Shown here piece by piece: positions 1 through 4,274 of a stretch of 5,533 nt of DNA. The position numbers and the translations under genes were made by a program. The notes under the pieces are model-generated. The model was not told where the DNA came from and did no database searches. It saw nothing but the letters and a program-made list of their open reading frames with translations. The stretch covers positions 1 to 5,533 of the forward strand of contig JAICUS010000416.1 of the NCBI GenBank assembly GCA_025935735.1, written 5' to 3'. Source of the stretch: Solirubrobacteraceae bacterium (GTDB taxonomy: Bacteria > Actinomycetota > Thermoleophilia > Solirubrobacterales > Solirubrobacteraceae). How positions within the stretch are numbered: position 1 is the first letter of the stretch; every line of letters begins with the position of its first letter.

Positions 1-806
1 GCGGCGAACGCCAGCGCGATCCGCTCCAGGCGCTCGTCGTCGGCGACCAGCAGCCGGTCCGGCGGCTCCCACGCCGCGACGTCGTCCTCGCCGAGGGCGG
101 CCCAGAACGCCCGATCCGCGCACACACGGGCGAACGTGTCGACGAGCCCGGGATCGAACCACCGGCCCCGCCGCGCGCTGACGACGCGCCACGCGGCGCG
201 CACGCCCCCGCCCGCGTGGAAGATCTCGGCCGTCTGGGCCAGGCAGAGCACGCGCCCGAGCAGCGGGATGTCCTCGCCCCGCAGTCCGTGCGGCTGGCCG
301 CCGCCGTCCCAGTGCTCGTCGAGGGCGCGGATCGCCTCGGCCGTCCCGGCCTCGAGCCCGAGCAGCAGGGCGATCTCCGCGCCGCGGTCGCAGCGGGCCC
401 GCATCAGCGCGCGCGTCACCTCGCCCTCGGCCTGGATCGCCCGCAGCCGGTCGACGCGGGCGCGCACGGAGCCCCCCGGCGCCACCGTGCGCAGCGACCA
501 CACGAAGGCCGGCAGGCGCCCCGACCAGTTCACCCGCTTGGACGAGCGCTTGGCCGCCTGATCGTCGGCGCCGAACAGCGCCGCCATCTTGGCCGAGTTG
601 GCCGAGCAGCCCGCGTCCTTGAGCAGCAGCGCATAGAACAGCCGCGAACGCGACGCGGGGTCGAGCTCGATCTCCTGCGCCAGGCGCATGCCGATCTTGC
701 ACGTCCGCGCCGCGTGCCCGGGCGGCTCGCCCTCGGTCAGGTCCAGGGCGAACGACATCGCCGCGATCACCCGCGAGAGCGCGACACGGCCGTCATCCGA
801 GCCCAT
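1..806 (-). CDS. HD-GYP-like (degenerate HD phosphohydrolase) protein, C-terminus beyond window
   Basis: The frame is open from ATG at 806 to the window edge (268 complete codons), so the C-terminus is missing. Translation shows an HD-GYP layout: H31 in PPGHAART matches the first conserved helix histidine, LLLKDAG (residues 60-66) sits where LLHDIGK is normal, RCDRGAEIALLLGL (138-151) matches the helix before the GYP part, and DEHWDGGGQP (163-172) sits where the HHERWDGSGYP-type motif is normal. IPLLGRVLCLAQTAEIF (180-196) is the typical following helix. Canonical HD-GYP enzymes are metal-dependent cyclic-di-GMP phosphodiesterases. Here the HD histidine is K63, the HH pair is L162-D163 and the GYP tyrosine is Q171, so catalysis is doubtful and a binding, signalling or regulatory role is possible. 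From memory, a subfamily with KD-AGCS-N motifs is widespread and its function is unclear. No sensor domain precedes the HD part. The start codon has only a weak upstream ribosome site. It is divergent from the small peptide gene. Confidence 0.8.
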   Translation of the reverse strand, partial: MGSDDGRVALSRVIAAMSFALDLTEGEPPGHAARTCKIGMRLAQEIELDPASRSRLFYALLLKDAGCSANSAKMAALFGADDQAAKRSSKRVNWSGRLPAFVWSLRTVAPGGSVRARVDRLRAIQAEGEVTRALMRARCDRGAEIALLLGLEAGTAEAIRALDEHWDGGGQPHGLRGEDIPLLGRVLCLAQTAEIFHAGGGVRAAWRVVSARRGRWFDPGLVDTFARVCADRAFWAALGEDDVAAWEPPDRLLVADDERLERIALAFA

Positions 807-852
807 CGCGCACAGTATCCCGGCGAGCCCGGTCCCAGTCGACGCCGAGTGC

Positions 853-877
853 GGAATATCTCGAGGCGGCCGGCGTC
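853..877 (+). promoter_or_regulatory. Candidate ECF-sigma promoter for the small exported peptide gene
   Basis: GGAAT at 853-857 is followed after exactly 16 bases by CGTC at 874-877. This resembles the actinobacterial ECF-sigma pattern of a GGAA-type -35 and a CGTC/CGTT-type -10. It would place transcription start near 883-885, giving a leader of about 35 bases before the ATG at 920. The match is short and lies in GC-rich DNA, so chance is possible. Confidence 0.3.
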
Positions 878-905
878 CTGCAGAACGAGACGAATCCACG
901 CGTTG

Positions 906-912
906 AAGGGAG
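906..912 (+). promoter_or_regulatory. Ribosome binding site of the small peptide gene
   Basis: AAGGGAG lies 7 bases before the ATG at 920. It is a near-consensus Shine-Dalgarno sequence at good spacing. This is the main reason to accept the short gene as real and to fix its start. Confidence 0.7.
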
Positions 913-919
913 ATCCCCG

Positions 920-1132
920 ATGCACACCGCCGCTCACCGTTCTGCCGCCGCCGCCCGGCTGCTCGCGCCGGCCGCCGCCGTCATCGCCGCGCTGGCGCTC
1001 TCCGGGCCGGCCCTCGCGGCCTCGGCGGCGCCCCACCCGGCCACCGCGGGCCCGGCGGCCGGTCCCACGACTCAGGGCATCATCATGAAGGACGGGCAGA
1101 TCTGCGACCCGATCCGTCACATGGGCTGCTGA
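920..1132 (+). CDS. Small exported peptide precursor (70 aa) with C-terminal CX7C tail
   Basis: I do not recognise a family. The 70 residues fall into three parts. An N-terminal Sec-type signal peptide has basic R7 and R13, then a hydrophobic Ala/Leu/Val stretch at 14-33 with AxA cleavage options at ALA (31-33) and ASA (34-36). A low-complexity Ala/Pro/Gly/Thr linker covers about 37-51. The tail TQGIIMKDGQICDPIRHMGC (51-70) has a quite different, non-repetitive composition, with cysteines at 62 and at the final position 70. The two cysteines could form a loop closed by a disulfide or another crosslink. A good ribosome site precedes the ATG and a possible ECF promoter lies upstream. The oxidoreductase gene ends 9 bases away on the opposite strand, so the two are not co-transcribed. 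Possible roles include a secreted signal, a processed peptide or a small cell-envelope protein; all are inference. C70 as the last residue argues against a lipobox reading. Confidence 0.68.
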   Translation: MHTAAHRSAAAARLLAPAAAVIAALALSGPALAASAAPHPATAGPAAGPTTQGIIMKDGQICDPIRHMGC

Positions 1133-1141
1133 TCCCCCGGG

Positions 1142-2203
1142 TCACAGCGCGCGGACCGCGGGCATGACCTCGGCGATGAACGCGTCGAGCGTTCGCTGCG
1201 CCTCGGCCGGGGTCACGTCGCCGAACGGGACGTTGATCGCGATGTAGTTGGCGTTGCCCTCGGCGGCGTAGGACACGAACCAGTCGCGCACCGTCGCCGC
1301 CGAGCCGCACACGAGCACGCCGCCCGGTCCGCCCGCGCGGACCGCCTTCACGAGCGGGGTGGGCGGCTCGGGGTGCTCGGGGTCCTGGAGGTGCGGCGGC
1401 TCGCGGCCGAGCGACCGCCCCAGGAACTCGCCGAGGACGGCGAGCGCGCGCCGGCCGATGCGTCCGGCCTCCTCGTCGGTGTCGGCGATGCAGACGAAGT
1501 GCGAGCTTCCGACCAGCGGCGTCGCGACGTGCGGGTTGAGGTGGCCGGGGTCGCGCCGGCTCTCGGCCCACAGCGCGTCGTAGCGCCGGCGCATCTCGGC
1601 ACTGATCGGGATCCCGGAGATCACGTTCATCCCGTTTCGCGCCGCGGCCTCGACGTTCCCGGCGGCCCACAGCGGCGGGTACGGGCGCTGGAGCGGTGCG
1701 ACCGGGAGCTCGATCTCGGGGAAGTCGTAGTGGGCGGAGCCCGCGCTGTCGAGGCGGCCCGTGGCCAGGCCGCGCAGCACCATCGGCAGCAGCTCCGCGA
1801 AGCGCTCGCGCGACTCGTCGGGGTCGTGGCCGAACAGGCGGTGCTCGAACGGCGAGATGCCGCGGCCCACGCCCAGGTCCAGCCGGCCCCCACACAGCTG
1901 GTCGAGCATGCAGATCTCCTCGGCCAGCCGGATCGGGTGGTGCAGCGGCAGGCAGGCCACGAGCATCCCCAGCCGCAGGCGCTCTGTCTCGCGCGCCAGC
2001 GCCGCGAGGAAGACCGCCTGCGACGGCGTCGCCGACAGGCCGTGGCCGTGGTGCTCGGCCAGATGGAAGCCGCGAAAGCCGGCGGCGTCCGCCGTGCGCA
2101 GCAGCGAGATCCGGCCCTCGTAGAGATCGGCGAGCGACACCCCGGCCGGGCGCGTGACGTGATCGAAGATGCCGAACTCGACCGGAGCCACCGGGCCGGG
2201 CAC
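1142..2203 (-). CDS. LLM class (luciferase-like) flavin-dependent oxidoreductase
   Basis: The 353-residue product has the length and pattern of the bacterial luciferase-like monooxygenase family, a TIM-barrel group that uses reduced flavin (FMNH2 or F420-type) to oxidise small organic substrates. Visible family segments are the first strand VEFGIFDHVTRP (8-19), the FRGFHLAEHHGHG helix-strand region (43-55) typical of alkanal-monooxygenase-like members, RLRLGMLVACLPLHHPIRLAEE (76-97), GGRLDLGVGRG (105-115), and the central PLQRPYPPLWAAGN (170-183) that leads to the flavin phosphate-binding part. The tail GNANYIAINVPFGD (316-329) is also family-like. The substrate cannot be read from sequence. 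It starts with GTG at 2203-2201; another GTG at codon 5 is an alternative, and neither has a clear ribosome site. It is divergent from the FadR-type regulator (93 bases between starts), so regulation by that protein is possible but unproven. Confidence 0.88.
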   Translation of the reverse strand: MPGPVAPVEFGIFDHVTRPAGVSLADLYEGRISLLRTADAAGFRGFHLAEHHGHGLSATPSQAVFLAALARETERLRLGMLVACLPLHHPIRLAEEICMLDQLCGGRLDLGVGRGISPFEHRLFGHDPDESRERFAELLPMVLRGLATGRLDSAGSAHYDFPEIELPVAPLQRPYPPLWAAGNVEAAARNGMNVISGIPISAEMRRRYDALWAESRRDPGHLNPHVATPLVGSSHFVCIADTDEEAGRIGRRALAVLGEFLGRSLGREPPHLQDPEHPEPPTPLVKAVRAGGPGGVLVCGSAATVRDWFVSYAAEGNANYIAINVPFGDVTPAEAQRTLDAFIAEVMPAVRAL

Positions 2204-2246
2204 GCTACCAGCGCACGGCGTCGAGACTCGGTGACGGTCCGCGCTC

Positions 2247-2277
2247 GGGCAGCGTGACTTCCCTGACGCTCGTGCCC
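2247..2277. repeat. Inverted repeat in the oxidoreductase/regulator spacer
   Basis: AGCGT at 2251-2255 and ACGCT at 2266-2270 are perfect inverted arms separated by 10 bases. Outer GGGC (2247-2250) and GCCC (2274-2277) extend the symmetry, with a 3-base bulge on the right side. It lies just upstream of the regulator's -10-like element, between two divergent genes, where an operator or activator site would be expected. Arms this short in GC-rich DNA can arise by chance. Confidence 0.3.
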
Positions 2278-2282
2278 GCGCT

Positions 2283-2288
2283 TATGCT
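2283..2288 (+). promoter_or_regulatory. Candidate -10 element of a leaderless FadR-type regulator transcript
   Basis: TATGCT at 2283-2288 lies in an otherwise GC-rich stretch, with 8 bases between it and the ATG at 2297. A start site 6 to 8 bases after this hexamer would fall on or beside the ATG. There is no Shine-Dalgarno sequence in the preceding 20 bases, as expected for a leaderless mRNA, which is common in actinobacteria. No good -35 is visible: TTCCCT at 2259-2264 is 18 bases away and CTGACG at 2263-2268 is only 14 bases away. Confidence 0.5.
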
Positions 2289-2291
2289 GGC

Positions 2292-2306
2292 ATCTGATGA
2301 CCAGAT
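2292..2306. promoter_or_regulatory. Inverted repeat over the regulator start codon, possible autoregulatory operator
   Basis: ATCTG-ATGAC-CAGAT has perfect 5-base arms and is centred on the G of the ATG start codon. Counting inner bases, the two half-sites read ATCAGAT and ACCAGAT outward from the centre, differing at one position. Both share the GAYC core with the half-sites of the stronger palindrome at 3081-3106 (TGACCTATT and TGATCTATT), but the arm spacing differs. If bound by the regulator it would block its own promoter and start. The alternative is a coincidence within coding sequence. Confidence 0.35.
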
Positions 2307-3064
2307 ATCCGCAGCCGGTCCGCGTCCCGCTGGCCGACCAGCTGGTCGACCACCTGGTCGACGCGATCGCCCGCGGCGACCATCCGCCCGGCTCGCGGCT
2401 GCCGCCGGAGGACAAGCTGTCCGAGCTGGCCGCGGTCAGCCGGCTCACGGTCCGGGAGGCGATCCGGGTGCTGCGGATGAAGGGCGTCGTGCGGGTGGAG
2501 CAGGGGCGGGGGACGTTCGTGAACCCGACGTCGCGCTGGGCGCCGCTCGATCCCGCGCTGCTGGCCGCGCGCACCGCGACCCCCGGCGACGCGGGCGAGC
2601 TCGCGCGCAAGCTCACCGAGGCGCGGCGCATGGTCGAGGTCGGCGCGGCCGAGCTCGCCGCCGAGCGCCGCTCGATGGCGGATCTGCGGGCGCTGGAGCG
2701 CCAGATCGGCGCCACGTATGCGGCGCTGGACGACGTGGAAGCGTTCGCCGAGGCCGACGTCGCGTTCCACGCCGCGCTGATCACCGCCGCCGACAACTCG
2801 TTCGTGGCGGCGCTGTTCGAGCCGGTGGGAGCGCTGCTGCGCCAAGTGCGGCGCGACACGCTGGGGACGCGGGAGCTGCGCGAGCAGGCCCTCGGCTGGC
2901 ACACGCGCATCCTCGACGCGGTGCGCGGCGGCTCGCGCGAGGCCGCGCGGGCGGCCATGGAGGGCCACATGGACGCGACGTTCGCGGTGCTGGAGTCCGT
3001 GATCGGCGAGCGCGGCCTCCATCTGTCACCGAACCTGCTTGACGACCGCCCGGCCGTTCGTTAG
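2297..3064 (+). CDS. FadR-subfamily GntR transcriptional regulator (wHTH plus FCD domain)
   Basis: The 255-residue product is of normal FadR-family length. The N-terminal winged helix-turn-helix spans about 8-77: LADQLVDHLVDAIARGDHPPG, then LPPEDKLSELAAVSRLTVREAIRVLRMKGVVRVEQGRGTFV, the classical GntR signature with recognition helix around S48-L59 and wing at 66-75. The FCD ligand domain spans about 100-232. Its metal or ligand residues are visible as D154 and H158 (ADVAFHAAL), H202 (WHTRILDAV) and H224 (MEGHM), so this is likely a metal-dependent, carboxylate- or sugar-acid-responsive member. The ATG at 2297 is chosen because the domain starts directly after it and a -10-like hexamer is 8 bases upstream. 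It precedes the ABC importer genes by 109 bases on the same strand, and the palindrome between them makes it the likely repressor of that operon. The effector is unknown. Confidence 0.92.
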   Translation: MTRYPQPVRVPLADQLVDHLVDAIARGDHPPGSRLPPEDKLSELAAVSRLTVREAIRVLRMKGVVRVEQGRGTFVNPTSRWAPLDPALLAARTATPGDAGELARKLTEARRMVEVGAAELAAERRSMADLRALERQIGATYAALDDVEAFAEADVAFHAALITAADNSFVAALFEPVGALLRQVRRDTLGTRELREQALGWHTRILDAVRGGSREAARAAMEGHMDATFAVLESVIGERGLHLSPNLLDDRPAVR

Positions 3065-3073
3065 CTTCGCCCG

Positions 3074-3103
3074 CCGACAGGCGAATAGGTCAGATGATCT
3101 ATT
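3074..3103 (+). promoter_or_regulatory. Weak candidate promoter of the ABC importer operon, overlapping the operator
   Basis: CCGACA (3074-3079, 4 of 6 matches to TTGACA) and TCTATT (3098-3103, 4 of 6 matches to TATAAT) are separated by 18 bases. The palindrome at 3081-3106 covers the spacer and the -10, an arrangement that would allow repression by steric block. Both hexamers are imperfect, so this is tentative. Confidence 0.3.
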
Positions 3104-3106
3104 CGC
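3081..3106. promoter_or_regulatory. Palindromic operator, probable FadR/GntR-type regulator site
   Basis: GCGAATAG (3081-3088) and CTATTCGC (3099-3106) are perfect 8-base inverted arms. The inner bases 3090-3092 (TCA) and 3095-3097 (TGA) also pair, so 11 of 13 positions are symmetric and only one G:T pair and the central GA break it. Read outward, the half-sites are TGACCTATTCGC and TGATCTATTCGC. The GGTCAGATGATC core resembles known FadR-subfamily operators built on GTC/GAC-type half-sites. It is unusually AT-rich for this DNA and sits 16 bases after the regulator stop and 67 bases before the importer start, the expected place for operon control. A hairpin in RNA is possible, but there is no T-run after it to suggest a terminator. 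Confidence 0.75.
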
Positions 3107-3160
3107 AGCAGATCCGGGCGCGGCGCCATGGCCGGGTTCCCTCACCGCGTCCGTGCAGGG

Positions 3161-3168
3161 AAGGGGAG
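3161..3168 (+). promoter_or_regulatory. Ribosome binding site fixing the substrate-binding protein start
   Basis: AAGGGGAG lies 5 bases before GTG at 3174. This decides the start: the same frame is open back to an ATG at 3039, but that start would overlap the regulator gene, run through the operator and put 45 non-signal residues before the lipoprotein signal peptide. Confidence 0.75.
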
Positions 3169-3173
3169 CGGGC

Positions 3174-4274
3174 GTGCGCAGAAGAGGACGTTGGGTCCGG
3201 GTCGCAACTGTGGCCGTGGTGCTGGCCACCGCAGTCGCCGCGTGCGGCGGCGGCAATGACAACGGCGGCAGCGGCGGGTCGGGCTCCAAGAAGCTCAAGA
3301 TCGCCCTGTCGAACTCGTTCATCGGCAACAAGTGGCGCATCGAGATGGTCAACACCTTCAAGGCCGCCTGCGACATGCCGCCCTACAAGGACCAGGTCGA
3401 CTGCCAGGTGTTCAGCTCGGGCAACGACGTGAGCAAGCAGACGCAGCAGATCTCGAACCTGATCTCCGAGCACGTCGACGCGATCGTGATCGACGCGGCG
3501 TCGCCGACCGGCCTCAACGGCGTCGTGCGCCAGGCCTGCCAGCGCCACATCCTCGTCGTCTCGTTCGACAACATCGTGACCGAGCCGTGCGCGCTGAAGG
3601 TCAACACCGACCAGGTGCAGTTCGGCAAGGAGCTCGCCCAGTTCCTCGTCGACAAGCTCAACGGCAAGGGCAACGTGATCATGGTCACCGGCGTCGCCGG
3701 CACGAGCGTGGACGACGACCGCAACAAGGGCGCCATGGAGGTCTTCAAGGCCAACCCGGGCATGAAGGTGGTCGGCCGCTACACGGGCATGTGGGACTCG
3801 GCGACCGCCCAGCGCAACACCGCCGGGCAGCTCCCGTCGCTGCCCAAGGTCGACGGCATCTGGGCGCAGGGCGGCACCGACGGGGTGATCAAGGCGTTCA
3901 TCGACGCCAAACGGCCGGTGCCGCCGGTCGCGGGCGAGGCCGAGAACGGCTTCCGCAAGTTCATGCTCGGCTACCAGGGCACGAAGGTGGAGGGCCTGTC
4001 GATCGGCCAGCCGCCGTTCCTGGGCGTGATCGGGCTCGAGCTGGCCCGCCAGATCCTCAAAGGCCAGCACTCCAAGGACGACATCACGATCCCGTTCCCC
4101 AAGGTGACCGACCAGACGGTCAAGGCGGGCGAGACCGTGTTCCAGAACCAGGCGGACAGCTTCTTCACCGACTTCACGGACTCCGGCCCCAACGCCACCG
4201 TGAAGCTCTGCGTCAACGCCGCCCTGACCGGTAAGCCGTGCCCGGGCTCGCTGGACGTCAAGCTGCCGAGCTAG
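3174..4274 (+). CDS. Sugar-type ABC importer substrate-binding lipoprotein
   Basis: The 366-residue product starts at GTG 3174. It has a basic N-terminus (RRRGRW, 2-7), a hydrophobic core (8-23) and a lipobox VAAC with the lipidated cysteine at 24, followed by a Gly/Ser/Asn linker (25-38). The mature part from 39 is a type I periplasmic-binding fold of the ribose/sugar group (Peripla_BP_4-like): KLKIALSNSFIGNKWRIEM at 40-58, AIVIDAASP after the first Rossmann units, DDDRNKGAMEVF from 180 and the GGTDG turn at 233-237. It would capture a ligand outside the membrane for the ATPase encoded next. The exact ligand is not readable; a monosaccharide, polyol or related compound is likely. Six cysteines in the mature protein (66, 77, 122, 139, 346, 356) lie as three nearby pairs, unusual for this fold and suggestive of disulfides. 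The stop codon overlaps the next start. Control by the palindrome upstream is inferred. Confidence 0.92.
   Translation: MRRRGRWVRVATVAVVLATAVAACGGGNDNGGSGGSGSKKLKIALSNSFIGNKWRIEMVNTFKAACDMPPYKDQVDCQVFSSGNDVSKQTQQISNLISEHVDAIVIDAASPTGLNGVVRQACQRHILVVSFDNIVTEPCALKVNTDQVQFGKELAQFLVDKLNGKGNVIMVTGVAGTSVDDDRNKGAMEVFKANPGMKVVGRYTGMWDSATAQRNTAGQLPSLPKVDGIWAQGGTDGVIKAFIDAKRPVPPVAGEAENGFRKFMLGYQGTKVEGLSIGQPPFLGVIGLELARQILKGQHSKDDITIPFPKVTDQTVKAGETVFQNQADSFFTDFTDSGPNATVKLCVNAALTGKPCPGSLDVKLPS

Noticed and set aside
216..1088. Rightward open frame (290 codons) opposite the HD-GYP-like gene
   Set aside because: It is an Arg/Pro/Ala-rich shadow that runs through both the HD-GYP-like gene and the peptide gene in another frame. 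The HD-GYP motifs on the other strand are clear.
1124..1150. Possible bidirectional terminator between the convergent peptide and oxidoreductase genes
   Set aside because: Only 9 bases separate the stop codons and no GC stem with a following T-run is visible.
2231..2268. Three TGAC repeats (2232, 2255, 2264) in the divergent spacer
   Set aside because: The spacing is irregular (23 and 9 bases) and the unit is only four bases, so chance is the simpler explanation.
1627..2970. Long leftward open frame (447 codons) across the oxidoreductase start and the regulator
   Set aside because: It is an out-of-frame shadow in GC-rich DNA. Its translation is rich in Arg, Ser and Ala with no domain pattern, and it conflicts with two well-supported genes.
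3039..3173. In-frame N-terminal extension of the substrate-binding protein back to ATG 3039
   Set aside because: It would overlap the regulator gene end, run through the operator palindrome and bury the lipoprotein signal peptide behind 45 residues. The GTG at 3174 has a strong ribosome site 5 bases upstream.
3099..4070. Leftward open frame (323 codons) opposite the substrate-binding protein
   Set aside because: It is the antisense shadow of a strongly supported gene, with His/Asp/Val/Leu-rich low-information translation and no recognisable domain.
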